From: UBA1715 sp045600045
GTDB taxonomy: Bacteria > Bacteroidota > Bacteroidia > Bacteroidales > UBA1715
Direction: 5' to 3'
DNA: 64,000 nucleotides
Assembly (NCBI GenBank): GCA_045600045.1
Contig: JAZRXD010000063.1
Location: 1-64,000 of the forward strand
Made by a program: the position numbers and the translations under genes. This document shows, one piece after another, positions 36,430-46,609 of this stretch; the first letter of the stretch is position 1; each line of letters opens with the position of its first letter. The notes under the pieces are model-generated. The model searched no databases and had not been told where the DNA came from. It was given only the letters and a program-made list of their open reading frames with translations.

Positions 36430-36957
36430 TTATTCCAAAATACCGTCAGGAATACGCAAGACTAACGTCTTTGCCGATTCATCACACTGTTCCAACAATT
36501 CGTCGGCAAAAGGTACTAAAACTGACGAACCATCAGTTTTTTTAACATCAAGAACAACATTCATAGAATATGCAAGAACTTCCTGAATATCGCCAACTTT
36601 TTGCTTTGTTGAAGAATCAATTACAGAAAAACCGACCAAATCAATATCCAAATCTTCGGATTCGTAGTCGTCATCTTGTTCCAGATATATTTTTGTAGAA
36701 CAATATTGTTCGGCTTTTCCCATTGTTTTTATATCCTCGAATTTCACAAAAGCCGAATTATTTTTCAGAGTGACCGATTCTATAAAAAAAGGAACTAATC
36801 GTTCTTGAAGGCAGAAATAAACATATTCCAAATCTTTGAAGTCGGAAGCATCAATGTTTTTTATTGACACCAAAACCTCGCCTTCTTTTCCATGAGGGCG
36901 GGAAATCATTCCCACCTCTACACAATGGTTAATATCTGGAATATTCTTTATGTTCAT
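36430..36957 (-). CDS. rimM: Ribosome maturation factor RimM
   Basis: 175 residues. The N-terminal segment GMISRPHGKEGEVLVSI is the RimM signature, and the C-terminal PRC-barrel holds VIDSSTKQKVGDIQEVL and VLVPFADELLEQCDE. RimM helps assemble the head of the 30S subunit with ribosomal protein S19. It starts right after the secA stop with no gap, so the two are coupled. Confidence 0.94.
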   Translation of the reverse strand: MNIKNIPDINHCVEVGMISRPHGKEGEVLVSIKNIDASDFKDLEYVYFCLQERLVPFFIESVTLKNNSAFVKFEDIKTMGKAEQYCSTKIYLEQDDDYESEDLDIDLVGFSVIDSSTKQKVGDIQEVLAYSMNVVLDVKKTDGSSVLVPFADELLEQCDESAKTLVLRIPDGILE

Positions 36958-39900
36958 TTATTCCAAACTTTCGGCACCACTACGTCCGTGACAGTTTTTA
37001 TATTTTTTCCCACTTCCGCAAGGACAAGGATCGTTTCTTCCAATTTTTATCTCGTTGTGAACAGGCATTTGTTTTTGTTGTTGACGAGTGTCCTGCATAG
37101 CATTAGGATTTTGTTGAACGTCGTCTTTTCTTGTCTGCATATTGCTCATTGATGAACGACGGCGTTCCTGTGCTTCCTGAGCCTCGGCTTGTAGAGGAAT
37201 ATGAGCTTTCAATACGCAAGAAACAACTTCTTTGTTCACTTTTTCCAACATTGACTGGAACAAATCGAACGATTCAAATTTATAAATCAACAATGGATCT
37301 TTGTGTTCGTATGATGCATTTTGAACCGATTGTTTCAAATCATCAAGTTCACGAAGATGTTCCTTCCAAGCTTCGTCAATGCTAACCAAAATAATTGTTT
37401 TCAAGAAAGAACGGACAAGCTCGCGACCTTCGGTCTTTGCTGCCTTTTCCAAATTTGTAACAACACTGAAAATTCGTCGTCCTTCGGAAATTGGAACAAC
37501 TATATTTTTATATGTAGCACTTTGTTCCGTAAATACTTTTTGAATAACTGGATTTGCTTGTTTTGCAATCGCCATTACACGATTGTTATAAATCTCAAGC
37601 AACGCATTGTAAATTTTGTCGATTATTTCATCCTGTGACAATTTCAAATATTCTTGTTCGTCAATTGGACATTCAAGCGAAAGCAAGCGAAGCAATTCGA
37701 ACTTAAATTCTTCAAAATCAACATTTCCATGTGCATTTGAAACTATGCTGACGCACACATCGTACATCATATTTGCAAAGTCAATTCCGATTCTATCGCC
37801 AAACAAAGCATGACGACGCTTCGTGTAGATAACTTCACGTTGTGAATTCATCACATCATCATATTCCAACAAACGTTTACGTATTCCGAAGAAATTTTCC
37901 TCAACCTTTTGTTGAGCACGCTCAATCGATTTCGAAATCATTGAATGCTGGATAACCTCGCCTTCTTCCAATCCCATTTTATCCATAATGCGGGCGATTC
38001 GTTCCGAGCCGAACTTTCGCATCAAATCATCTTCCAACGAAACAAAGAATTGCGAACTACCCGGATCACCTTGACGACCGGCACGACCACGCAACTGACG
38101 GTCAACACGACGGGAATCGTGACGTTCCGTACCAATAATTGCAAGACCACCAGCATCTTTCACATCCGGAGTCAATTTGATATCGGTACCACGACCAGCC
38201 ATATTTGTAGCAATTGTAATATGTCCAGGTTGACCAGCAAGAGCAACGATTTCAGCCTCTTTTTGGTGCAATTTTGCATTCAAAACAGTATGCTCCAATT
38301 TTCTACGTGTCAACATTCTCGAAAGCAATTCGGAAATTTCAACCGAAGTTGTACCAACCAAAACCGGACGACCTTCTTTCGTTAATTCTTCGATATGTTC
38401 TATTACCGCATTGTATTTTTCACGACGAGTTTTATAAATCAAATCATCGTGATCTTGACGAACGACTGGTTTGTTTGTTGGAGCGGCAACAACTTCCATT
38501 TTGTAGATGTCCCAGAACTCTTTAGCTTCGGTTTCGGCTGTACCAGTCATACCCGAAAGCTTCTTATACATACGGAAATAGTTCTGCAAAGTAATTGTTG
38601 CATGAGTTTGGGTAGCTGCTTCAACTTTCACACGTTCTTTAGCTTCGATTGCTTGGTGTAAACCATCGGAATAACGACGGCCTTCCATAATACGACCAGT
38701 TTGTTCATCAACAATTTTAACTTGATTGTCCATCACAACATATTCTTGGTCGATTGTGAACAATGCGTAAGCTTTCAATAATTGATTGATTGTATGAACA
38801 CGTTCGGATTTGATTGCATAATCCTGAACCAATTCATCTTTTGCAACAACCTTTTCTTCTGCTGTTTTACCCGATTTTTCGATTTCGGCAATCTTGTCGC
38901 CAATATCAGGAAGCACGAAGAAATTCTTGTCTTCCATGTCTTCGGAAAGGAAGTCTATACCTTTTTCAGTAAGTTCAATTATGTTGTTTTTCTCATCAAT
39001 AACAAAATATAGTTCATCGGTAATGATTGGCATATATTTGTTATTTTCAGCCATATAGACATTTTCGGTTTTGGTCAACAAGGTTTTCATACCTTGTTCG
39101 CTCAAAAACTTGATAAGAGAATTCGTTTTAGGAAGAGCTTTATAAGCACGCAACAACAATTTTGCACCTTCTTCAGCCTTAGTTTTATCTGGATTACCAA
39201 TCAACGCTTTGGCCTCCGCGAATGTCTTATTGAACAATGCTTTTTGTGCGTTGTACAAACGTTCAACGCGAGGACGATATTCAACAAACAATTCATCGCC
39301 GTTGCTTTTCTTCGAAACAGGGCCAGATATAATCAACGGAGTACGCGCATCATCAATCAAGACAGAATCGACCTCATCGACAATCGCATAATTATGTTCG
39401 CGTTGTACCAATTCATCTGGGCGAATAGCCATATTATCACGAAGGTAATCGAAACCGAATTCGTTGTTTGTACCATACGTAATATCTGATTGATATGCAC
39501 GACGACGAGCCTCGGAATTTGGTTCATGTTTATCGATACAGTCAACCGACAAACCATGGAATTGGAAAATCGGCCCCATCCATTCCGAGTCACGCTTTGC
39601 CAAATAATCGTTGACAGTTACAACATGGACACCACGTCCCGCAAGAGCATTCAAAAACACAGGAAGCGTTGCTACAAGAGTTTTACCTTCACCCGTTGCC
39701 ATTTCCGCAATTTTTCCTTGATGTAGTATCGTACCTCCAATCAACTGCACGTCATAATGAATCATATCCCAAGTCACCGGATTTCCACCAGCAATCCACG
39801 TATGATTCCAAAGTGCTTTGTCGCCATCGATTGTAATATGAGGACAAATTGCAGCCAAATCTCTATCGTATTGAGTAGCGGTTGCGACAACAGTTTCGTT

Positions 39901-40284
39901 GTTAGCAAAACGACGGGCTGTATTTTTCACAATTGCAAAGGCATCTGGAAGGATTTCATCAAGTGTTTTTGCAATGATTTCGTCATTTTCTTTTTTCAAC
40001 GCATCAATTTCATCGTACATTGATTCTCGTTCGTCAACCGAAGTAATATCTTCTTCTTCAAGTTTTTCCTGCAATTCAGCAATTTTTTCTTCATTTGGCT
40101 TTATTGCATCGGCAATTTTTTGTTGTAATTGTTTTGTTGCCGCACGAAGTTCATCGGTTGTTCCCGCATTTAATTTTTCTTCTATTTCGTTGATTTTCAC
40201 AACCAACGGACGAATTTCATTTATATCTTTTTCTGATTTTGTACCACCAAAAATGCTTCGTATAATACTGTTAATGAGGCTCAT
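36958..40284 (-). CDS. secA: Preprotein translocase ATPase SecA
   Basis: 1108 residues, longer than E. coli SecA (901), with insertions typical of Bacteroidetes (for example the helical acidic segment at about residues 60-110). Walker A is MATGEGKTLVATLP, the DEAD-type box is VDEVDSVLIDDARTPLII, and motif GRAGRQGDPGSSQFF is intact. The C-terminal zinc motif GRNDPCPCGSGKKYKNCHG binds SecB or lipid. SecA pushes unfolded proteins through SecYEG, the first export step for T9SS substrates. A likely -7 box TACCTTTG lies on the minus strand at 40327-40320. Confidence 0.97.
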   Translation of the reverse strand: MSLINSIIRSIFGGTKSEKDINEIRPLVVKINEIEEKLNAGTTDELRAATKQLQQKIADAIKPNEEKIAELQEKLEEEDITSVDERESMYDEIDALKKENDEIIAKTLDEILPDAFAIVKNTARRFANNETVVATATQYDRDLAAICPHITIDGDKALWNHTWIAGGNPVTWDMIHYDVQLIGGTILHQGKIAEMATGEGKTLVATLPVFLNALAGRGVHVVTVNDYLAKRDSEWMGPIFQFHGLSVDCIDKHEPNSEARRRAYQSDITYGTNNEFGFDYLRDNMAIRPDELVQREHNYAIVDEVDSVLIDDARTPLIISGPVSKKSNGDELFVEYRPRVERLYNAQKALFNKTFAEAKALIGNPDKTKAEEGAKLLLRAYKALPKTNSLIKFLSEQGMKTLLTKTENVYMAENNKYMPIITDELYFVIDEKNNIIELTEKGIDFLSEDMEDKNFFVLPDIGDKIAEIEKSGKTAEEKVVAKDELVQDYAIKSERVHTINQLLKAYALFTIDQEYVVMDNQVKIVDEQTGRIMEGRRYSDGLHQAIEAKERVKVEAATQTHATITLQNYFRMYKKLSGMTGTAETEAKEFWDIYKMEVVAAPTNKPVVRQDHDDLIYKTRREKYNAVIEHIEELTKEGRPVLVGTTSVEISELLSRMLTRRKLEHTVLNAKLHQKEAEIVALAGQPGHITIATNMAGRGTDIKLTPDVKDAGGLAIIGTERHDSRRVDRQLRGRAGRQGDPGSSQFFVSLEDDLMRKFGSERIARIMDKMGLEEGEVIQHSMISKSIERAQQKVEENFFGIRKRLLEYDDVMNSQREVIYTKRRHALFGDRIGIDFANMMYDVCVSIVSNAHGNVDFEEFKFELLRLLSLECPIDEQEYLKLSQDEIIDKIYNALLEIYNNRVMAIAKQANPVIQKVFTEQSATYKNIVVPISEGRRIFSVVTNLEKAAKTEGRELVRSFLKTIILVSIDEAWKEHLRELDDLKQSVQNASYEHKDPLLIYKFESFDLFQSMLEKVNKEVVSCVLKAHIPLQAEAQEAQERRRSSMSNMQTRKDDVQQNPNAMQDTRQQQKQMPVHNEIKIGRNDPCPCGSGKKYKNCHGRSGAESLE

Positions 40285-40319
40285 AAAGTCTTATATTTTA
40301 TATTCTTAAATTTAGATTG

Positions 40320-40327
40320 CAAAGGTA
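40320..40327 (-). promoter_or_regulatory. -7 box upstream of secA
   Basis: Minus-strand TACCTTTG fits TAnnTTTG and lies about 36 bases before the secA ATG. The -33 element is not clear. Confidence 0.45.
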
Positions 40328-40428
40328 TGTAAAAAACGGCGGATTTTGGGCTTTTATTGGAAGTAAAATGAAGATTTATTTGATGAATCAAGAAGCGAGA
40401 ATCGGGATAAATAAATTCCTGGTTCTTT

Positions 40429-41547
40429 TTATTTGGAAAGACGCATGAATTCCCTCATCCAAAAATCTGGTACAATTCCTTTTCTAAACTGTTCATAATC
40501 CAATTTGGAACAAGGAATGATGCGTTTACATTTTTTGTTTTTCACAGGAACCTCCACCCACATAGCACGAGAAACCATCGATTCAAAGAAACAAATATCC
40601 TGCGGAAACATTTGATGTTTCAAATATTGTTTCACATACGAATCATCGTCAACAAAATCGCAAGTTTCGTTTTTTCGTTGAGAAACGCCGTCCAGCACAT
40701 GCCAAAGGATTTGTGCACACAGTTGGGCGGAAATGGAATTCAAATCTTTCTGAGGATTGTATTCCGTAAGCGAGAACACATTCATGCGAGGCGAATATCC
40801 CACATTCCAAGCACATTGACAAGCGAATTCCGAATACAAACCATTCACATTTTGTCCTGCCGGATTATCGGAATAACGAACAGAATTCAAATCAAAGCTG
40901 ACCAATTGCGCATCGCGGGTTAACGGCTCAGTCAATTCTATGTTAGCATTACATTCACCTAAACGCATCGCAAAATAATTATTTTCATCTATCCACGCGA
41001 ATGCATCTCGATCGGATAGATATTCCTGATTGGCGATATGAATAATTCTCGCATCGGGATTTTCTGCGGCAAAATGATTTAAATAGTTGGTATTGTGCAC
41101 ATCTTCGGAATCATTTTCTCGATCAATTTTTGCATCAACAAGACACAACGCAGGAAACGTAACACGTTTAAAACCAGCATTTGCCAAACTACAAATTGAC
41201 TCCTGAGTACCACCAAAAACTAAAATCGGCTTTCCATAAATGGCCAACTGCTCCACGCAACTTTCCAAATTCGCATACGATTCGGCAACCGTAATACCTT
41301 TTTTACAATCGCCCAAATCATATATTTTGAGATTCTTTGACGTTTTGTGTAAAGAATATAATGCTTCGCGAATTATTGGCGCAGCCTGAGAAGAACCAAC
41401 ATTGTCGGAATTTCTATCTTCCAAATATCCCAACAAAAAAGCGTCGGCAGAAACCAAATCATAATCTTCGTAAGTAGAAACAATACGGACATCCAAATTG
41501 TTCGTAGGCAAAGAATCTACAGGATTACAAAGATCTTTCAGCGTCAT
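40429..41547 (-). CDS. Arginase-fold protein with a degenerate metal site
   Basis: 372 residues of the ureohydrolase (arginase, agmatinase, formimidoylglutamase) fold. The three metal motifs are changed. GGDH is GGTQ (Gln115 for His). DAHxD is DAKID (Lys140 for His; Asp138 and Asp142 kept). SxDxD is SFDLN (Asn221 for Asp; Asp219 kept). Half of the six usual Mn ligands are lost, so normal ureohydrolase activity is unlikely. The C-terminal 80 residues are an extension of Trp- and Lys-rich segments. Its ATG overlaps the topA stop (TAATG), a linkage I recall in other Bacteroidetes. Function unknown. Confidence 0.82.
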   Translation of the reverse strand: MTLKDLCNPVDSLPTNNLDVRIVSTYEDYDLVSADAFLLGYLEDRNSDNVGSSQAAPIIREALYSLHKTSKNLKIYDLGDCKKGITVAESYANLESCVEQLAIYGKPILVFGGTQESICSLANAGFKRVTFPALCLVDAKIDRENDSEDVHNTNYLNHFAAENPDARIIHIANQEYLSDRDAFAWIDENNYFAMRLGECNANIELTEPLTRDAQLVSFDLNSVRYSDNPAGQNVNGLYSEFACQCAWNVGYSPRMNVFSLTEYNPQKDLNSISAQLCAQILWHVLDGVSQRKNETCDFVDDDSYVKQYLKHQMFPQDICFFESMVSRAMWVEVPVKNKKCKRIIPCSKLDYEQFRKGIVPDFWMREFMRLSK

Positions 41548-44039
41548 TATTTAGACTTTTTAACTTCTGCTATTTCGTAGCATTGTTCCAAAGTCAAATT
41601 TTCAGGTTTGACGTTTTTGGCAATTCTGAAATACTTCTTTTTGTAGAATACGCACGGATGGCCCCAACGGTCGAGCATAACCTTTATGTTTGCATCTTCT
41701 GCAAATTCCTTTATGCTTCGTTTTTCGTCAGATTCACGTTTACGGATAATTATTTTTTCTGCCTCTTGAATCGTTACCGAGAACACATCAGGATCACCTT
41801 TTTTCAATGAAATGAATTTGCCTTTGTGAGCCAAGAACGGTCCAAAACGCCCCACATTTGCCATCACAGTTTCGCCCTCGAACGTTCCTACTTCGCGAGG
41901 CAACAACAACAATGTCAAAGCATCCTGCAAGGTGATTGTATTTGGATTTTGTCCTTTCAACAAAGTTACGCTCTTCTTTTCTGGATCGTCGGCTTCACCC
42001 ATTTGTAAATATTGGCTGAAACGACCATTACGAACATATACATTTTTGCCAGTTTCTGGATGAACACCAAGCAAACGACCTTCGTTGCCGTTTTTCAACA
42101 TCATCAAAGCATCTTCCAACGTAACTGTTTCAATTTGGAATGATTTATCCAACGCTGTGTAAACTGGTTTTTCTTCGTCATCTTGTTTGCCCAACTGAAC
42201 CATAGAGCCAAAACGGCCGATACGTACAGAAACCTGTCGCCCTGTTTCTGGATCGATTCCCAACACACGTTCGCCATTGCCACGTTCCGAAGTTTCCATC
42301 GTATCGTCAACCTTGGCGTGGAACGGTTTGTAGAATTTAGAAAGCATTTCGACCCAACCAATTTTACCCAACGCAATTTCATCGAATTCCTGTTCTACGG
42401 AAGCGGTGAAATTGTAATCCATAATACCCTCAAAATATTTCATCAAGAAATCGTTCACAACAATTCCTATATCTGTCGGGAACAATTTATTTTTTTCGGT
42501 ATCGACATTTTCCGATGCCTTTGCGGCTGTAACTTTTCCGGCTTTCAACGTCAATTTATTATACTGACGTTTTTGTCCGGCACGATCTTCTTTTAAGATA
42601 TATCCACGTTTTTGAATTGTTGAAATTGTCGGCGCATACGTTGATGGACGTCCAATTCCCAATTCCTCCAACTTACGAACTAACGTAGCTTCTGTATAGC
42701 GTGGCGGATGTTGCGTAAAACGTTCCGTAGCAACTATTGATTGAGTTTCGACAGCAGAACCGACTGCCAAAGAAGGAAGTACAACACTTTCTTCTTCCGC
42801 AGCATCGTCGTCAACCGATTCTATGTACATTTTTAAGAAACCATCGAATACAATAACCTCACCTTTTGCCGTGAATGTTGCATTTTTCAAATCCTTGCTC
42901 GTAATTGTCAGTGTTGTGCTTTCCAACTGAGCATCAACCATTTGCGAAGCAAGCGTACGTTTGCGGATTAAATCATACAAACGTTGTTCATCGGCATTCG
43001 ACGACACAAATTCATTTTCTATATAGGTAGGACGAATTGCTTCGTGGGCTTCCTGAGCACCTTTCGATGTTGTGGAATATTTGCGGACTTTTGAATACTT
43101 TTCTCCGAAATTCTCAACAATAAACTTTTTCGATGTATTGATTGCCAAAGCAGACAAATTCACAGAGTCGGTTCTCATATATGTAATGAAACCTGATTCG
43201 TATAATTGTTGTGCAATTTGCATTGTTTTGGCTACAGGGAAATAATATTTTCTACTTGCCTCTTGTTGCAACGTTGACGTTGTGAAAGGAGGAGCAGGAC
43301 GTTTTGTCGTCGGTTTTTTCTCGCAAGCGGAAACTTCGAATTGTGCATTTTTTGCTTTTTCAAGAAAATCCTCAGCCTCTTGCTTTGTCGCAAAACGTTT
43401 CGACAATTCCGCAGTGAAAGCATATTTTTTTCCACCTTGTTCGGCAACAAAATCGGCAACAACTTTATATGATGACTCCGATTTAAAAGCATTGATTTCG
43501 CGTTCACGTTCAACAATAATTCGTACCGCAACCGACTGAACACGACCAGCTGAAAGTTGTGGTTTTACTTTTTTCCATAAAATTGGAGAAAGTTCAAAAC
43601 CAACCAATCTATCAAGAACACGACGAGCTTGCTGGGCATCAACTAACTTCAAATCTATTGTACGCGGAGTTTTTAGTGAATCAACAATTGCATCTTTGGT
43701 AATTTCGTGGAAAACAATACGTTTTGTGGATTTTACCGGCAATTTCAAAACTTCGGCCAAATGCCAAGCAATAGCCTCACCTTCACGGTCCTCATCGGAT
43801 GCAAGCCACACATTCTTTGTTTCCTTTACCGCCTTTCGTAAATCCGCAACTAATTTTTTCTTATCTGCCGAAATTTCATACAAAGGTGCAAAAGAATTAT
43901 CCACATCAATTCCCAAACCTTTTTTCTCCAAATCGCGAATATGTCCGTAACTTGACATAACCGTGAAATCTTTGCCCAAAAACTTCTCAATCGTTTTTGC
44001 TTTGGCTGGAGATTCGACTATCACTAAATTTTCCGTCAT
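41547..44039 (-). CDS. topA: DNA topoisomerase I
   Basis: 830 residues. Type IA topoisomerase that relaxes negative supercoils. The Toprim domain starts LVIVESPAKAKTIEKFLG, with acidic motif SDEDREGEAIAWHL. The active-site Tyr lies in GFITYMRTDSVNLS. The C-terminus carries several lysine-rich repeats (GKNVYVRNGRFSQYLQMGE type) in place of classical zinc fingers. I chose the start MTENLVIVESP. An ATG five codons upstream is also possible. Confidence 0.95.
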   Translation of the reverse strand: MTENLVIVESPAKAKTIEKFLGKDFTVMSSYGHIRDLEKKGLGIDVDNSFAPLYEISADKKKLVADLRKAVKETKNVWLASDEDREGEAIAWHLAEVLKLPVKSTKRIVFHEITKDAIVDSLKTPRTIDLKLVDAQQARRVLDRLVGFELSPILWKKVKPQLSAGRVQSVAVRIIVEREREINAFKSESSYKVVADFVAEQGGKKYAFTAELSKRFATKQEAEDFLEKAKNAQFEVSACEKKPTTKRPAPPFTTSTLQQEASRKYYFPVAKTMQIAQQLYESGFITYMRTDSVNLSALAINTSKKFIVENFGEKYSKVRKYSTTSKGAQEAHEAIRPTYIENEFVSSNADEQRLYDLIRKRTLASQMVDAQLESTTLTITSKDLKNATFTAKGEVIVFDGFLKMYIESVDDDAAEEESVVLPSLAVGSAVETQSIVATERFTQHPPRYTEATLVRKLEELGIGRPSTYAPTISTIQKRGYILKEDRAGQKRQYNKLTLKAGKVTAAKASENVDTEKNKLFPTDIGIVVNDFLMKYFEGIMDYNFTASVEQEFDEIALGKIGWVEMLSKFYKPFHAKVDDTMETSERGNGERVLGIDPETGRQVSVRIGRFGSMVQLGKQDDEEKPVYTALDKSFQIETVTLEDALMMLKNGNEGRLLGVHPETGKNVYVRNGRFSQYLQMGEADDPEKKSVTLLKGQNPNTITLQDALTLLLLPREVGTFEGETVMANVGRFGPFLAHKGKFISLKKGDPDVFSVTIQEAEKIIIRKRESDEKRSIKEFAEDANIKVMLDRWGHPCVFYKKKYFRIAKNVKPENLTLEQCYEIAEVKKSK

Positions 44040-44066
44040 CGCGTATTTTCTCATTTAAAGATTTCG

Positions 44067-44095
44067 CAAAATTAAAAAAAACAATTACAAACAAA
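44067..44095 (-). promoter_or_regulatory. Promoter of topA
   Basis: On the minus strand TTTG (44095-44092), 17 bases, then TAATTTTG (44074-44067). Transcription would start about 5 bases further, giving a very short leader before either possible ATG. Confidence 0.5.
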
Positions 44096-44196
44096 GATTT
44101 TGAAGAAAAAATTGCGACAAAATTGTACAAACGGCCTACGACAACATATTCATCCTTAACCACAAAAAGAAAATCCGCAAAAAAACGCCGAAAGAG

Positions 44197-44227
44197 TTTT
44201 ATTAATAATGTATATTCAATAAATTTG
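44197..44227 (+). promoter_or_regulatory. Promoter of the penicillin-binding protein gene
   Basis: TTTT at 44197-44200, 19 bases, then TAAATTTG at 44220-44227; the ATG at 44243 follows by 15 bases. The -33 element is one base off consensus. Confidence 0.55.
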
Positions 44228-44242
44228 ACCAAATTTTTTACC

Positions 44243-46609
44243 ATGCAAGAATTTAAAACAGAGGGTAAATCCCACAAAAAATTATACATCATTATTTGGT
44301 GCTGTTGCCTACTTCCACTTTTGTTCGCAATAATTCTATTTTCCTTGATTTCGGCAGGGAAATTAGGTTTCATGCCGACTATCGAAGAACTTGAGAATCC
44401 AAAGACAAAACTAGCAACAAACATTATCTCGGCCGACGGGAAAACAATGGGGACATTCTTCAAAGAAAACCGTATAGAATGTCGTTACGACGATCTTCCG
44501 CCTTATTTAGTCGATGCTTTGATTTCGACCGAGGACGCCCGATTTTACGAACATTCAGGTATTGATTACAGAGGTTTGTTCCGTGTGGCTGTTAAAACTG
44601 TTTTAGGAGGGAACAAAAACTCTGGTGGCGGTAGTACAATCACGCAACAATTGGCAAAAATGCTTTTTCCCCGTGAAAAATTCGACAGTGCAATAGACAT
44701 TGTTCTTCGAAAACTTCGTGAATGGGTTATTGCCGTTAAATTGGAAAAAGCCTACACTAAAGAAGAAATCATAGCACTTTATTTGAACAAATTTGATTTT
44801 CTGCACAATGCCAACGGCATCAAGATGGCCTCGAACGTTTATTTTAGCAAAGAGCCGAAAGATTTGAAAATTGAAGAAGCAGCAATGTTGGTTGGACAAT
44901 TAAAAAATCCTGCGTTATTCAATCCCGTTCGCTATCCCGATACGGTTACTGTTCGACGCAATGTTGTTTTAAGCCAAATGGTTCATTACGACAAACTTAC
45001 AAAGGAAGAATTTGATTCTTTGAAACAAATTCCTCTTACATTAAACTTCAAAAAAATCGACCACACAAATGGTATCGCACCATATTTCCGTGAATGGTTG
45101 CGCACAACGTTAACAGCGACAAAACCAGAGCCTAAAAATTACTGGAGTTCCGAAATGTACAGCCGCGACTCTTTATTATGGGAAACAAGTTCATTGTACG
45201 GTTGGTGCAACAAAAACGAAAAAGCTCCTGGTGTTTTCTACAATTTGTACAGCGACGGACTTCGTATTTATACAACAATTGATTCAAGAATGCAACAATA
45301 CGCCGAAAATGCCGTGAAGAAACACATGGCGGAAAACGTTCAACCTGCATTTTTCAATGAAAACAAAAAGAACTCCAAAGCTCCATTTTCGTCAACATTG
45401 ACCAACGACGAATATAAAAGTAGAATCAACGCAGCAATAAAACAAAGCGAACGTTACCGTGCGATGGGCGGAAAATCAATGAATTGGGACGATGTAATGA
45501 ATGTATTTAATACGCCTGTTCCAACAACATTGTTCTCGTGGAGCGGCCCAATCGATACACTTATTTCGCCACTAGATTCCCTTAAATGGATGAAAAGCTT
45601 TTTACAATGCGGTATGATGTCGATGGAAGCAAGAACAGGCCACGTAAAAGCATTCGTAGGTGGTATTGACTATGAATTTTTCCAATACGACCACATTATG
45701 CAACAACGTCGTCAAGTTGGTTCCACATTCAAACCATTCTTGTACACATTGGCAATGCAAGAAGGCATTTCTCCTTGTAAACAATTCGCAAACGTACCAA
45801 CATCGTTCTACGTAAATGATCAAATGTGGACACCAAGCAACTCCGACAAAGCTCGTAACGGCGAAATGGTTTCGTTGGCGTGGGGATTGGCTACATCGAA
45901 CAACTGGATTTCCGCTAAATTGATGCAATTGCTAAAACCAGAACCTGTAGTAGCTTTAGCGCACGAAATGGGACTTTACAGTCACATTGATCCTGTTCCA
46001 TCAATTTGTCTTGGTGTTGCCGATTTAACACTTCACGAAATGGTTGGAGCATACAGCACATTCCCAAACAAAGGCGTTCATATCGATCCTATTTTTGTGA
46101 CAAAAATCGAAGATAAATACGGAAACGTAATCGCACAATTCACTCCTGCACAAAACGAAGCAATTAGCGAAGAAGTTGCATATCAGATGGTTGGATTGTT
46201 ACAAAATGTAGTCAACATGGTTGACCGCGAAGCAAAGGCTTACGGAACAGCTATTTCCCTTCGTACCCGTTACGACATTCGCGTTCCACTTGCCGGAAAA
46301 ACAGGAACTACCAATGATCACGCCGACGGATGGTTTATGGGATTCACCCCAGAATTGATTACCGGTGTTTGGGTTGGTGGCGACGAGCGAAGCATTCGTT
46401 TCAGAAGTTTTGCACACGGACAAGGAGCAAGAATGGCAATGCCGGTTTTTGCATATTACATAAAAGATTGTATTGCCAATAAAGATGAATTAGGATATAG
46501 CTTTGGTGATTTTGAAAAACCCGCCAATTGGATTTCTCCGTGTTATGGGAATAGTCCAACACCAAAACAAAACGACACAAACAATTCCGACTTTGACGAT
46601 TTCTTCTGA
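44243..46609 (+). CDS. Class A penicillin-binding protein (PBP1A type)
   Basis: 788 residues. Bifunctional peptidoglycan synthase: an N-terminal cytoplasmic stretch and one membrane anchor (IIWCCCLLPLLFAIILFSLI); a GT51 glycosyltransferase domain with EDARFYEHSGIDYRG and GGSTITQQLAKML; and a transpeptidase domain with SxxK in GSTFKPFLYTLAM, SxN in SNNWIS, and KTGTTN. I chose ATG 44243, because upstream in-frame codons would read through the promoter. The stop overlaps the next ATG (TGATG). Confidence 0.95.
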   Translation: MQEFKTEGKSHKKLYIIIWCCCLLPLLFAIILFSLISAGKLGFMPTIEELENPKTKLATNIISADGKTMGTFFKENRIECRYDDLPPYLVDALISTEDARFYEHSGIDYRGLFRVAVKTVLGGNKNSGGGSTITQQLAKMLFPREKFDSAIDIVLRKLREWVIAVKLEKAYTKEEIIALYLNKFDFLHNANGIKMASNVYFSKEPKDLKIEEAAMLVGQLKNPALFNPVRYPDTVTVRRNVVLSQMVHYDKLTKEEFDSLKQIPLTLNFKKIDHTNGIAPYFREWLRTTLTATKPEPKNYWSSEMYSRDSLLWETSSLYGWCNKNEKAPGVFYNLYSDGLRIYTTIDSRMQQYAENAVKKHMAENVQPAFFNENKKNSKAPFSSTLTNDEYKSRINAAIKQSERYRAMGGKSMNWDDVMNVFNTPVPTTLFSWSGPIDTLISPLDSLKWMKSFLQCGMMSMEARTGHVKAFVGGIDYEFFQYDHIMQQRRQVGSTFKPFLYTLAMQEGISPCKQFANVPTSFYVNDQMWTPSNSDKARNGEMVSLAWGLATSNNWISAKLMQLLKPEPVVALAHEMGLYSHIDPVPSICLGVADLTLHEMVGAYSTFPNKGVHIDPIFVTKIEDKYGNVIAQFTPAQNEAISEEVAYQMVGLLQNVVNMVDREAKAYGTAISLRTRYDIRVPLAGKTGTTNDHADGWFMGFTPELITGVWVGGDERSIRFRSFAHGQGARMAMPVFAYYIKDCIANKDELGYSFGDFEKPANWISPCYGNSPTPKQNDTNNSDFDDFF

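Noticed and set aside
40429..41547. Calling the arginase-fold gene a formimidoylglutamase (hutG)
   Set aside because: Three of six metal ligands are missing and no other histidine-degradation genes are near.
43997..44242. Longer N-terminus for the penicillin-binding protein
   Set aside because: It would overlap the topA start and both promoters, and the added 82 residues do not look like a membrane protein lead-in.
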